Shown: positions 1 through 6,940, counted from the first letter of the stretch. The stretch: DNA of 12,657 bases from Collinsella sp. (GCA_019425005.1 JAHYYK010000045.1:1-12657), one strand, 5' to 3'. Made by a program: numbers and translations. The notes: a model not told the origin generated them from the letters alone.

Positions 1-21
1 GAAAAATTCTTAAAAAAGTTC

Positions 22-49
22 TTGCCCTGAGCTGATTCGTCCGTATAAT
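22..49 (+). promoter_or_regulatory. Promoter of the tRNA-Asn pair
   Basis: A perfect -10 box TATAAT lies at 44-49. A -35-like TTGCCC (4 of 6 matches to TTGACA) lies at 22-27, giving a 16-bp spacer. An A/T-rich tract at 2-18 just upstream could act as an UP element, as is common for stable RNA genes. Transcription would start near 55-57, about 25 bases before the first tRNA. The boxes are seen directly; promoter activity is inferred. Confidence 0.7.
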
Positions 50-79
50 AAACTTCGTTGCTTGAGAGCACGCACCTAT

Positions 80-154
80 TCCTCGGTAGCTCAATGGTAG
101 AGCACGCGGCTGTTAACCGCGCTGTTGTAGGTTCGAGTCCTACCCGGGGAGCCA
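80..154 (+). tRNA. tRNA-Asn (anticodon GTT), copy 1
   Basis: This 75-nt gene folds as a complete cloverleaf. The 7-bp acceptor stem pairs TCCTCGG with CCGGGGA (one G-U pair). The D arm contains AGCTCAATGGTAGAGC. The anticodon stem GCGG/CCGC encloses the loop CTGTTAA, with anticodon GTT at 112-114, which reads asparagine AAC/AAU codons. The T arm contains GGTTCGAGTCC. The discriminator is G at 151 and CCA is encoded at 152-154. It is identical to the second copy 109 bases downstream and probably co-transcribed with it from the promoter at 22-49. Confidence 0.97.
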
Positions 155-163
155 GAATTTCTC

Positions 164-184
164 AGCCCATTCCGCTGGGCTTTT
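164..184 (+). terminator. Small hairpin with T-run between the two tRNAs
   Basis: AGCCCA (164-169) pairs with TGGGCT (176-181) around a 6-nt loop and is followed by TTTT (181-184). It looks like a weak intrinsic terminator or an RNA-processing hairpin. I see no promoter in the 34 bases between the tRNAs, so the second copy must be made by read-through past this hairpin. Confidence 0.5.
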
Positions 185-188
185 AAAT

Positions 189-263
189 TCCTCGGTAGCT
201 CAATGGTAGAGCACGCGGCTGTTAACCGCGCTGTTGTAGGTTCGAGTCCTACCCGGGGAGCCA
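189..263 (+). tRNA. tRNA-Asn (anticodon GTT), copy 2
   Basis: All 75 bases match the first copy, including the encoded CCA at 261-263; the anticodon GTT is at 221-223. The exact identity extends two bases upstream and one base downstream of the tRNA, giving a 78-bp direct repeat (78-155 and 187-264) with a 109-bp period. That suggests a recent tandem duplication or gene conversion. It is followed immediately by a strong terminator. Confidence 0.97.
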
Positions 264-269
264 GGTTGT

Positions 270-299
270 AAAACCCGTCGCTTATGCGGCGGGTTTTTT
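270..299 (+). terminator. Intrinsic terminator after the tRNA-Asn pair
   Basis: A GC-rich stem pairs AACCCGTCGC (272-281) with GCGGCGGGTT (286-295) around the loop TTAT, with one G-U pair. Flanking A-T pairs extend the stem to 270-297. A run of six T (294-299) follows. This is a textbook rho-independent terminator that separates the tRNA unit from the protein operon. Confidence 0.9.
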
Positions 300-395
300 C
301 ATGCCGCGACCACTTGACTCGAACGTTGCCATATCAACATTTCGTGTCGAGGATGTAATCCCGCGACCCACCACCTCAACATGGCGCGGTCGTTG

Positions 396-401
396 TAGAA
401 T
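396..401 (+). promoter_or_regulatory. Candidate -10 box for the asp23-fakA-recG operon
   Basis: TAGAAT at 396-401 is the best -10 candidate in the 158-base gap between the tRNA terminator and the GTG start at 458. No convincing -35 box lies 16-18 bases upstream. An 8-bp palindrome ATTGCAAT (402-409) covers the predicted transcription start. CCGCGACC occurs twice upstream (304-311 and 361-368), with no role that I can assign. Nothing else is visible in this gap. Confidence 0.45.
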
Positions 402-457
402 ATTGCAATGATTGCTCCCACGACATGGTGCCGCGAGCACCAGATAAGGAGATTCTT

Positions 458-814
458 GTGTCTGAGACCATTAACGGCAGCCTGAGCGTCTCGAACGACG
501 TTATTGCCGATATTGCCGGTTATGCCGCGATGACGTGCTATGGCGTCGTCGGTATGGCTGAGCAGCTCCAGGGCGCCGAGAGCGTGCGCCTGCTTGCCGG
601 TCAGCGCCTCCGCAAGGGCGTGCTTGTCTCCGCCGACGAGAACGGCCTTACGGTCGATCTTCACGTCGTGCTCGAGAACGGCGTCAACATGAAGTCCGTC
701 TGCCACAACCTTTCGAGCTCCGTTGCCTTTACCCTGCAGGAGATTGCCCAAATCGATCCCGCCAGCCTTAAGATCGGCATCCATATCGACGCGCTCAAGA
801 GCCGTCTGAACTAG
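458..814 (+). CDS. Asp23/Gls24 (DUF322, YloU-like) family protein
   Basis: This is a 118-residue member of the Asp23/YloU family, small cytoplasmic or membrane-associated proteins of poorly defined function. In Firmicutes they have been linked to envelope homeostasis and often sit beside the FakA/YloV gene, as here. The family pattern appears near the N-terminus (VSNDVIADIAGYAAM followed by GVVGM) and in the later beta-strand segment (VDLHVVLENGVNM). I chose the GTG at 458 because AAGGAG (446-451) lies 6 bases before it. The in-frame ATG at 425 has no ribosome binding site and would add 11 residues unlike the family. I see no signal peptide or transmembrane segment. The next gene begins 27 bases after the stop, so the two are very probably co-transcribed. 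Confidence 0.87.
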   Translation: MSETINGSLSVSNDVIADIAGYAAMTCYGVVGMAEQLQGAESVRLLAGQRLRKGVLVSADENGLTVDLHVVLENGVNMKSVCHNLSSSVAFTLQEIAQIDPASLKIGIHIDALKSRLN

Positions 815-841
815 CATCCGAAAACGGAGATTCAAATACCC

Positions 842-2503
842 ATGATTGCAAAGACCATTCGCACCTGTTTTCCGATCGCTGCGGCTGCCGTTTCTGACAA
901 GGCCGAGGAGATCAATAAGCTCAACGTCTTCCCCGTACCCGACGGCGACACCGGCACCAACATGTCGCTCACGCTCGCCTCGGTGACCAAGGAGCTCTCC
1001 GCCCTTCCCGCCGATGCCGACATGGAGGCCATTGCCGGCGCCATCACCCACGGCTCCCTGATGGGCGCCCGCGGTAACTCCGGCGTCATTACCTCGCAGA
1101 TCCTGCGCGGTGTGGCCGAGGGCCTTGTCTCCGCCGACGAGCCCATTACGTCCGCCAACATCGCCTTCGCCTTCCGCCGCGCCGTCAAGGTCGCCTTCCA
1201 GGCCGTCCGTAAGCCCATCGAGGGCACGATTCTTACGGTGCTGCGCGATGTCTCGACCAAGGCCGACGAGTGCGAAAAGAAGAAGTTCTCGGCCGAGGAC
1301 GCGCTCGATGCCATCGTCGTCGAGGCCTACCAGTCCGTCGCCCGCACGCCCGACCTGCTGCCCGTTCTGAAGGAGAACGGCGTGGTCGACTCCGGCGCCT
1401 TTGGCTTTGCCATCTTCTTGGAGAACTTTGTTGCCGCCGCTCTTGGCCGCAGCACCGTGGTCGAGGATTTCTCCGCTACGTTTGATTCCGCCGGCTCTGC
1501 CCGCGACGCCGCTCTTGGCCGTGTTGAGATCGAGGCCAACGACGACTGGGAGGGCTCGGAGTTCCGTTACTGCAACGAGTTCCTCTTTAAAGCCGACGCC
1601 CCGTTTGACGAGGACGAGTGCCTGAAGTTCCTGGGCTCCATGGGCGACTGCGAGCTGCTCGTTGGTGCCTATCCCGACTACAAGATCCACGTGCACTCCA
1701 ACACCCCCAACCTGGTGCTCGAGCACATGCTTCAGCTTGGTCAGATCTACGAGGTCTTTATCCATAACATGGAGATGGAGGCCCACGACCGCACCGCTAA
1801 GATTCATGAGGATCAGGAAAAGGCCGCCGAGCCCGCCAAGGCCCTGGGCTTTGTCGCCGTTTCGGCTGGCTCTGGTGAGGCTGACATCCTCAAGTCTCTC
1901 GGCGTCGATGTGATCGTGTCGGGTGGCCAAACCATGAACCCCTCGACCGCCGATCTACTGGGCGCCGTCGACCAGGTCAACGCGACCTCGGTCATCATCC
2001 TGCCCAACAACGGCAACATCCGCATGGCTGCCGAGGCCGCTGCTTCCGCCTGCACCGACAAGAAGGTCGCCGTCGTTCCCACCAAGACCGTCCCGCAGGC
2101 CTTCTCCGCACTGTTCGCGGTCCTGCCCGATTCTGAGCTCGAGGACGCCGTTGCCGCCATGGTCGACGCCATCAGCGAGGTCCGCGATGGCGAGGTCACC
2201 CGCGCCGTGCGCGACTCCAGCGCCTCCGACGGCTCGCCGATTCACTCCGGTGACGTCATGGGTATCATTGCCGGTTCCATCGACGTGGTCGGCTCCGATG
2301 TGAAGCAGGTCACGCTCGACTGCATCAACCGCATGCAGGAGGAAGAGGAGGGCGACGCGCTGACGATTTTGGCCGGCGAGGAGCTGTCCGATGAGGCCTT
2401 CCAGGAGATCGTCGACGCCATCGAGGAGGCTCAGCCCGATCTGGAGATCGACGCCCATCGTGGCGAGCAGCCGCTCTATCCCGTGATCTTCTCGATCGAG
2501 TAG
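842..2503 (+). CDS. fakA: DAK2-domain fatty acid kinase FakA-like protein (YloV family)
   Basis: The 553-residue protein matches the FakA/YloV family. In Firmicutes FakA is the ATP-binding subunit that phosphorylates fatty acids bound to FakB (DegV family), giving acyl-phosphate for PlsX/PlsY phospholipid synthesis. The N-terminal DhaL/DAK2 kinase domain (about residues 10-200) carries NVFPVPDGDTGTNM (28-41), whose Asp34 and Asp36 fit the Mg-binding aspartates, then GARGNSGV (75-82) and VVDSGAFGF (181-189). A middle region includes HVHSNTPN. The C-terminal part contains SGGQTMNPST and ILPNNGN, as expected for the FakB-interacting domain. Full family length is about 550 residues. A GGAG core (826-829) lies 12 bases before the ATG, rather far, but no other start fits. 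No fakB/degV gene is present in the window. Plain DhaL dihydroxyacetone kinase is unlikely given the length and C-terminal domain. Confidence 0.88.
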   Translation: MIAKTIRTCFPIAAAAVSDKAEEINKLNVFPVPDGDTGTNMSLTLASVTKELSALPADADMEAIAGAITHGSLMGARGNSGVITSQILRGVAEGLVSADEPITSANIAFAFRRAVKVAFQAVRKPIEGTILTVLRDVSTKADECEKKKFSAEDALDAIVVEAYQSVARTPDLLPVLKENGVVDSGAFGFAIFLENFVAAALGRSTVVEDFSATFDSAGSARDAALGRVEIEANDDWEGSEFRYCNEFLFKADAPFDEDECLKFLGSMGDCELLVGAYPDYKIHVHSNTPNLVLEHMLQLGQIYEVFIHNMEMEAHDRTAKIHEDQEKAAEPAKALGFVAVSAGSGEADILKSLGVDVIVSGGQTMNPSTADLLGAVDQVNATSVIILPNNGNIRMAAEAAASACTDKKVAVVPTKTVPQAFSALFAVLPDSELEDAVAAMVDAISEVRDGEVTRAVRDSSASDGSPIHSGDVMGIIAGSIDVVGSDVKQVTLDCINRMQEEEEGDALTILAGEELSDEAFQEIVDAIEEAQPDLEIDAHRGEQPLYPVIFSIE

Positions 2504-2512
2504 GCTCTGCCT

Positions 2513-4690
2513 ATGTCCGAGCTGTGCTCCGTGCCGCGCGTCTCGGAGCGTTTTGCCCAGAGCAATGCGCTCGATGAGGATATCGCGCGACTCAAATATG
2601 TTTCGGGTAAACGTGAGGAGGCCCTTCGCCGTCTGGGAATTCGGACGGTGGGGGACCTCCTTCTCCATATTCCTCATCGCTACCTGGACTTCACTCGCTC
2701 GTGGTCCATCGAGATGGCGCCCATCGGTACCGTGTGTACCATCATCGCCACGGTCGATCGTATTGTGCAAAAGCAGCCCCGTCCGCGTATGCAGGTGACT
2801 GAGGTCTCGCTCGTGGACGAGACGGGCGTGCTGCAGGTTGCCTTTTTCCGTCAGCCTTGGATTGCCCAACAGCTTAAGCAGGGCGACCGCCTGGCCGTGA
2901 TGGGCAAGGTTGAGTTTGCCTACGGTTTTAAGCAGATGGCCTCGCCCCACTTTGAAAAGCTCGAGGACGGGCGCGCCGCCGGCACCATTTTGCCGGTTCA
3001 CTACGTAAGTGACGGCGTGAGTCAGGCATGGATGCGCCGTATCGTGAGCGGTGCGCTCGAAGTGGCTGCTAATCCGTTCGATCCCATTCCCGCGCCGCTG
3101 CGCGCAAAGCGGAAGCTCATGAGCAATGCCCGTGCGCTGCGCTCGATCCACTTTCCCTCGAGCATGGCCGAGCGCGACATCGCACGCCGGCGTCTTGCGT
3201 ACGAGGAGTGTCTCTGCTTGCAGCTCGCACTGCGTCTGCGCAACGATGGCGGTATGGTCGACGTGGTGCCTTATGCGCATGCCGCGGGCGGGCACCTGGC
3301 GATGCTCAAGGAGGCCCTGCCGTTTTCGCTGAGCGACGAGCAGGAGGCCGCGTTCCAAGACATCCTGCACGATATGTGCGATGGCGGGCGCGTGATGAAC
3401 CGCCTACTGCTGGGCGACGTCGGTACCGGCAAGACGGCCGTCGCCGCTTGCGCGTTGGCAGTTGCGGCCGATAGCGGCACCCAGGCCTGCGTTATGGCGC
3501 CTACGGGCGTGCTGGCGCGTCAATATGCCGATAAGACCGGCCCCTTGCTCTCGCAGGCTGGCATGTCCTGGGCGCTCCTGACGGGTGCCACGCCGGCGGC
3601 CGAGCGCGAGCAGATCCATGCGCAGCTGGAATCGGGCGAGCTCGACGTGCTCTTTGGTACCCATGCGGTCCTTTCGGATGACGTGGCGTTTAAGCATCTG
3701 TCGCTTGTCGTCATCGACGAGCAGCACCGCTTTGGTGTGGGCCAGCGCAATGCCCTGCGTGCCAAGGGCCCGGGCGCCGACCTGCTCGTTATGACGGCCA
3801 CGCCTATCCCGCGCACGTTGGCGCTCTCGGTCTATGGCGACCTGGATACGAGTATCATCCGCCATCGTCCCGTTCCGGGTGCCGGCGTGATGACGCGCGT
3901 CCTCACCGAGTCGAGTCGCGACCTGGCCTATGGCGCCATTCGTGAGGCGCACGAAAAGGGGCAGCAAGCCTACGTGATCTGTCCGCTCGTGGAGCCGAGC
4001 GATTCGGCCGATGAGCTCGAAGACGTGCCCGGCATCGCTCGCGACGACGAAGGCCGCGTGTCCGTGCCTGTGCCGTTGCACGACACGGCGACCGAGCTCG
4101 ACCGACTGCGCCTGGCATTGCCGGGGCTTACCATCGAGCGTCTTCATGGCCGCATGCCGGCGGGGGAGAAGGACCGCGTGATCGATGCCTTTAAGCGCGG
4201 CGAGATCGATGTGCTCGTCTCGACCACGGTGGTCGAGGTGGGCGTCGACGTGCCCAACGCCACCGTTATGGTCATCGAGAACGGCGAGCGCTTTGGTTTG
4301 GCAGCCTTGCACCAGCTGCGTGGGCGCGTAGGCCGCGGCAGCGTGTCGGGTACGTGCCTGGTCATGACGCACTCCAAGGGCAACGGCGGCGCGTCGGCGG
4401 CACAGGAACGCCTCCAGTCGCTCGAGAAGACCCCGGACGGCTTTACGCTCGCCCAGATGGACCTGCGTCTGCGCCACGAGGGCGAGATTCTTGGCTACCG
4501 TCAGCATGGCGGCGTGACCTTGCACTTTGTTGACCTCGATGCCGACGAGGAATTGATCGAGTGGGCCCATTTGGACGCGGTCGAGCTCTTGCGGTATGCT
4601 TGCAACCTTGACTCCGTGGCGACGCGCCCCTTGCGCGATGCGGTCGCCATGCGGTATCGACACATCTTTAAGGAGGTCAGCGGAGGATGA
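2513..4690 (+). CDS. recG: ATP-dependent DNA helicase RecG
   Basis: RecG is a superfamily 2 DNA translocase that reverses stalled replication forks and processes branched recombination intermediates. The 725-residue protein has the family order. An N-terminal wedge/OB region is followed by Walker A GDVGTGKT (301-308, Lys307), the DEQH box (402-405) and then FGVGQRNAL. TATPIPRTLALSVYGDLD follows, then the second RecA-like domain with GVDVPNATVMVIENGERFGL and the arginine motif QLRGRVGR (601-608). Compared with E. coli RecG there is an acidic insertion of some 25 residues after VICPLVEPS, and the late motif reads RHEGEILG instead of RGPGELLG, which I recall as an actinobacterial style. It starts 9 bases after the fakA stop with only a weak ribosome binding site, suggesting translational coupling. 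Its stop overlaps the rsmD start. Confidence 0.96.
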   Translation: MSELCSVPRVSERFAQSNALDEDIARLKYVSGKREEALRRLGIRTVGDLLLHIPHRYLDFTRSWSIEMAPIGTVCTIIATVDRIVQKQPRPRMQVTEVSLVDETGVLQVAFFRQPWIAQQLKQGDRLAVMGKVEFAYGFKQMASPHFEKLEDGRAAGTILPVHYVSDGVSQAWMRRIVSGALEVAANPFDPIPAPLRAKRKLMSNARALRSIHFPSSMAERDIARRRLAYEECLCLQLALRLRNDGGMVDVVPYAHAAGGHLAMLKEALPFSLSDEQEAAFQDILHDMCDGGRVMNRLLLGDVGTGKTAVAACALAVAADSGTQACVMAPTGVLARQYADKTGPLLSQAGMSWALLTGATPAAEREQIHAQLESGELDVLFGTHAVLSDDVAFKHLSLVVIDEQHRFGVGQRNALRAKGPGADLLVMTATPIPRTLALSVYGDLDTSIIRHRPVPGAGVMTRVLTESSRDLAYGAIREAHEKGQQAYVICPLVEPSDSADELEDVPGIARDDEGRVSVPVPLHDTATELDRLRLALPGLTIERLHGRMPAGEKDRVIDAFKRGEIDVLVSTTVVEVGVDVPNATVMVIENGERFGLAALHQLRGRVGRGSVSGTCLVMTHSKGNGGASAAQERLQSLEKTPDGFTLAQMDLRLRHEGEILGYRQHGGVTLHFVDLDADEELIEWAHLDAVELLRYACNLDSVATRPLRDAVAMRYRHIFKEVSGG

Positions 4691-5316
4691 GAATCATCGG
4701 CGGCGAATGGCGCGGTCGTAAGATCGAGGAGCCCCGTGGTCGCGATGTCACCCGCCCCACGACCGATCGCGTGCGCGAGGCGTGCGCATCTATGGTCATG
4801 TCGGCATTCGATTTCGATTTGGACGAGGTTCGTGTGCTGGACGCCTTTGGCGGCTCCGGTGCCTTGGGCATTGAGATGCTTTCGCGTGGTGCCCGCTCGC
4901 TCACCACGTTCGAGATCGATCGCAACGCTGCTCGTCTGATTACCAAGAATATCGAGTCGCTGTGCCGCGACCGTGCGCGTTGGCGTGTGGTGGGCGGCGA
5001 CGTGCTGGCAAGCGCTTCGCGCGGCCGCGTGCCGGGCGGTCCCTTTGACCTGGTCCTGCTCGACCCGCCCTATGCTTATGGCGCCGAGCCGGTCGAGGAG
5101 CTGCTGCAAAACCTAGCGCAGCAAGGCTTGCTGGTACCGGGTGCCTATGCGCTCTTCGAGCACGCTGCCGCCGATGCGGGTGCGCATCCGGCAGGTTTTG
5201 AGACCGTGCGCGAGAAGCGCTACGGAATAACCTCGGTCGACCTGCTTCGTTGGGTTGGTAACGGCGAGGATGATGGCAACGATAGCGACGCACCCACGGA
5301 GGATGCCGATGAGTGA
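4687..5316 (+). CDS. rsmD: 16S rRNA (guanine966-N2)-methyltransferase RsmD
   Basis: RsmD transfers a methyl group from S-adenosylmethionine to the N2 of G966 of 16S rRNA during small-subunit assembly. The 209-residue protein shows the family N-terminus MRIIGGEWRGRK, then TRPTTDRVREA (22-32). The SAM-binding glycine loop LDAFGGSGALGIE is at 51-63 and the catalytic motif DPPY at 126-129. The acidic C-terminal tail (EDDGNDSDAPTEDADE) goes beyond the usual family end and overlaps the start of coaD. The ATG at 4687 overlaps the recG stop in an ATGA arrangement. AAGGAGG (4670-4676) and GGAGG just before the start provide ribosome binding. The rsmD-coaD pairing is common in Gram-positive bacteria and supports both assignments. 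Confidence 0.94.
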   Translation: MRIIGGEWRGRKIEEPRGRDVTRPTTDRVREACASMVMSAFDFDLDEVRVLDAFGGSGALGIEMLSRGARSLTTFEIDRNAARLITKNIESLCRDRARWRVVGGDVLASASRGRVPGGPFDLVLLDPPYAYGAEPVEELLQNLAQQGLLVPGAYALFEHAAADAGAHPAGFETVREKRYGITSVDLLRWVGNGEDDGNDSDAPTEDADE

Positions 5317-5806
5317 CACCATTAACCGCGTAATCGTCCCGGGCACCTTCGATCCCATCACGTTTGGCCACATCGACGTCATTCGCCGTGCCCGCCGCAT
5401 TTTCCCCAGCGTGATCGTGGCCGTTGCCGAGTCGCAGGGAAAAAACGGCGTGGGCACCACCTTTATGCTCGATGAGCGCGTGGCGCTGGCACGTGAGGCG
5501 CTCGGTGATATTGACGGCGTTGAGGTGCTACCCTTCACCGGCCTCTTGGTCGATTTTGCCCGCGAACAGGGAGCAGGAGCCGTGGTCAAGGGCCTGCGTG
5601 CCATGACCGACTTTGAGTACGAGTTGCAGCAGGCCGACCTCAACTACCGCCTGGATAACGAGCTGGAGTCCATCTTTGTCATGAGTGCGCCGCAGTACGG
5701 CTATATCTCGAGCTCGGTGGTTCGCCAGATTGCCTCGCTCGGTAGCGACGTCTCTAATTTTGTTCCGCCCAATGTGGTCAAGGCGCTCAAACATCGCTTT
5801 TCGTGA
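5309..5806 (+). CDS. coaD: Phosphopantetheine adenylyltransferase
   Basis: CoaD joins 4'-phosphopantetheine and ATP to give dephospho-CoA and pyrophosphate, the penultimate step of coenzyme A synthesis. The 165-residue product matches the usual length of about 160. It has the nucleotidyltransferase motif GTFDPITFGH (12-21), the substrate-binding segment VVKGLRAMTDFEYE, and ISSSVVR (133-139), the ISSTxVR-type motif of the family. I chose the ATG at 5309 because GGAGG (5298-5302) lies 6 bases upstream. The ATG at 5303 directly abuts that site, and longer in-frame starts from 5255 add residues not expected for CoaD. The start overlaps the rsmD stop by 8 bases, so it belongs to the asp23-fakA-recG-rsmD operon. 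A candidate terminator overlaps its stop codon. Confidence 0.95.
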   Translation: MSDTINRVIVPGTFDPITFGHIDVIRRARRIFPSVIVAVAESQGKNGVGTTFMLDERVALAREALGDIDGVEVLPFTGLLVDFAREQGAGAVVKGLRAMTDFEYELQQADLNYRLDNELESIFVMSAPQYGYISSSVVRQIASLGSDVSNFVPPNVVKALKHRFS

Positions 5807-5814
5807 CGTTTTTT
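5789..5814 (+). terminator. Candidate intrinsic terminator overlapping the coaD stop
   Basis: AAACATCGC (5789-5797) can pair with GTGACGTTT (5803-5811) around the loop TTTTC, with one A-C mismatch and one G-U pair. A run of six T (5809-5814) follows. The imperfect, modestly GC-rich stem makes it weaker than the other terminators here, but its place at the end of a five-gene operon fits. A separate small inverted repeat, ATGCC/GGCAT, lies at 5816-5829. Confidence 0.5.
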
Positions 5815-5830
5815 AATGCCTGGTGGCATG

Positions 5831-5839
5831 TGGTAAACT
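5831..5839 (+). promoter_or_regulatory. Extended -10 promoter for the sepIVA-like/yceD unit
   Basis: TGGTAAACT gives an extended -10 element: TG, one base, then TAAACT at 5834-5839. The -35 position 17 bases upstream (5811-5816, TTTTAA) is poor and falls in the T-run of the preceding terminator. Transcription would start near 5846, giving a leader of about 30 bases before the ATG at 5875. Confidence 0.5.
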
Positions 5840-5874
5840 AACACGATGATATGTTACCTATGAAAGGAGACCGG

Positions 5875-6372
5875 ATGCCGGGCGAGAATTTTCCTGGCGA
5901 CAGGATCGTGAGTCTTGTCGACGAGCTCGAGGGGCTCATCGAAGAGGCTAAGACGCCGTTCGGCAAGAACGCCCAGATGAAGGTTATCGACGCCGACGTC
6001 TTCTTTAACATCCTCGACGAGATCCGCATGAGCTATCCCGAGGAATGGCAGAAGTCCCGCCGTATCCTCAAGGAGCGCGAGGAGCTTATGGCTTCCGCCG
6101 CCGCTCAGGCCGATTCCATCATCGCCGATGCTCAGCAGCAGGCCCTCACCATTGCCGGTGAGCAGGAGATCGTTCGCTTAGCGCAGCAGCAGGCCGACGA
6201 TATTCGCGACCGTGCCCAGCAGTATGAGCGCGAGACGCGCTATGCCGCCGAGGACTACGCCGAGCAGGTCTTTACGCACCTCGAGGAGAACCTCAAGAGC
6301 CTGACCGGCACCGTCACCCGTTGCCGTCAGCAGCTCAACGAGGGTGCCGCCCAGCAGAATGGTCAGTGGTAA
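5875..6372 (+). CDS. SepIVA/DivIVA-like coiled-coil protein
   Basis: The 165-residue product is predicted to be a soluble, mostly helical protein. The N-terminal part (about residues 11-70: DELEGLIEEAKT, then DADVFFNILDEIRMSYPEE) resembles the start of mycobacterial SepIVA (Rv2927c family), a DivIVA-type septation factor, as far as I recall that sequence. Residues 70-135 are rich in Ala, Gln, Asp and Glu (SAAAQADSIIADAQQQA), typical of a DivIVA-type coiled coil, and automated pipelines may label it F0 ATP synthase subunit b-like. At 165 residues it is clearly shorter than mycobacterial SepIVA (about 245). AAAGGAG (5863-5869) lies 5 bases before the ATG at 5875, so the ATG at 5851 is rejected. 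Its position between coaD and yceD-rpmF parallels Mycobacterium, where the gene lies upstream of a DUF177 gene, rpmF and rnc. A role in division or envelope growth is inferred. Confidence 0.7.
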   Translation: MPGENFPGDRIVSLVDELEGLIEEAKTPFGKNAQMKVIDADVFFNILDEIRMSYPEEWQKSRRILKEREELMASAAAQADSIIADAQQQALTIAGEQEIVRLAQQQADDIRDRAQQYERETRYAAEDYAEQVFTHLEENLKSLTGTVTRCRQQLNEGAAQQNGQW

Positions 6373-6926
6373 TGGCTGAGTTCCCGAGCGTTACCGTCGA
6401 TCTTTCCGAGCAGCTCGAGTTTCCCGGAGACTCGTATCCGCTGACCGGCAAGGTCGATGTCGCCACCTATACGGTGGGCGAGAAGGAGTACCAGCTGCAG
6501 GACGGCATTGATTATGATGTGGTCTTTACCAATGCCGGCACCGGTGTTCTGCTTACGGGCATGGTCCGCGCGCACGCTACCGGTGAGTGCGACCGTTGCC
6601 TGGAGCCCGCTTCGTTTGATATTGCCGGTGAGATCGAGGAATTCTATCTCTTTGAGGAGCCCGAGGACCCCGAGGCCTACGAAGATGGCTACGAGCTGCT
6701 GGGCGAGGATCGCATCGTCGATCTGGGTGAGCCCATCAACGACGCGGTCGTCATGGACACGCCGTTCGTTGTCCTGTGCAAGCCTGATTGTCGCGGCCTA
6801 TGCCCCACTTGTGGCATCAATCTCAACGTCGAGCAATGCGATTGCGCCGCTCAAGCAGAGGCCGAATGGGCCGCTGCCACGGAAAATCCATTTGCAGCAT
6901 TAAAGAATCTCAAGCTTGACGAGTAA
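6372..6926 (+). CDS. yceD: YceD/DUF177 family protein
   Basis: This 184-residue protein belongs to the DUF177/YceD family, linked in E. coli and plants to accumulation of 23S rRNA and large ribosomal subunits. The central CDRC (Cys73 and Cys76, in GECDRCLEP) and the C-terminal cysteine cluster CKPDCRGLCPTCG (Cys136, 140, 144, 147), followed by CDC (156-158), are typical and suggest a metal-binding site. An acidic stretch (FEEPEDPEAYEDGYE) lies between them. The ATG at 6372 overlaps the preceding TAA by one base, and no strong ribosome binding site is visible, so translational coupling is likely. An alternative GTG start at 6366 would add two residues. The close link to rpmF (bL32) is widely conserved and supports a ribosome-assembly role. 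Confidence 0.88.
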   Translation: MAEFPSVTVDLSEQLEFPGDSYPLTGKVDVATYTVGEKEYQLQDGIDYDVVFTNAGTGVLLTGMVRAHATGECDRCLEPASFDIAGEIEEFYLFEEPEDPEAYEDGYELLGEDRIVDLGEPINDAVVMDTPFVVLCKPDCRGLCPTCGINLNVEQCDCAAQAEAEWAAATENPFAALKNLKLDE

Positions 6927-6931
6927 AACTG

Positions 6932-6940
6932 TGGTAGTAT
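6932..6940 (+). promoter_or_regulatory. Extended -10 promoter for rpmF
   Basis: TGGTAGTAT is an extended -10 element (TG, one base, TAGTAT at 6935-6940) just after the yceD stop. TTGACG at 6916-6921 resembles a -35 box, but the spacer is only 13 bp, so the TG extension probably carries recognition. The leader to the rpmF ATG would be about 45 bases. Some rpmF message may also come from read-through of yceD. Confidence 0.5.

Noticed and set aside
78..264. Tandem tRNA repeats as attachment sites of an integrated element
   Set aside because: Only 32 bases separate the copies, both tRNAs are complete, and no integrase or mobile gene is nearby. Tandem gene duplication explains it better.
304..392. 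Repeated CCGCGACC and nearby GGTCG as an operator
   Set aside because: The copies are short, unevenly spaced and only partly complementary, which is expected by chance in GC-rich DNA.
425..457. ATG at 425 as start of the Asp23-family protein
   Set aside because: No ribosome binding site precedes it, and the Shine-Dalgarno AAGGAG (446-451) lies inside this extension at ideal spacing for the GTG at 458.
299..1930. Long minus-strand open frame of 543 codons opposite the asp23 and fakA genes
   Set aside because: The product has no recognisable domain and is low-complexity (Gly, Leu, Val, His rich). It lies antisense to two clearly conserved genes and crosses the gap between them. GC-rich third codon positions create such mirror frames.
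1955..4663. Minus-strand open frames of 471 and 419 codons opposite fakA and recG
   Set aside because: No family motif is visible and they are antisense to conserved helicase and kinase motifs, so they are codon-bias shadows.
5851..5874. ATG at 5851 as start of the SepIVA-like gene, and ATG at 5255 for coaD
   Set aside because: Both lack a ribosome binding site, while good Shine-Dalgarno sequences precede the later ATGs at 5875 and 5309, which also match family N-termini.
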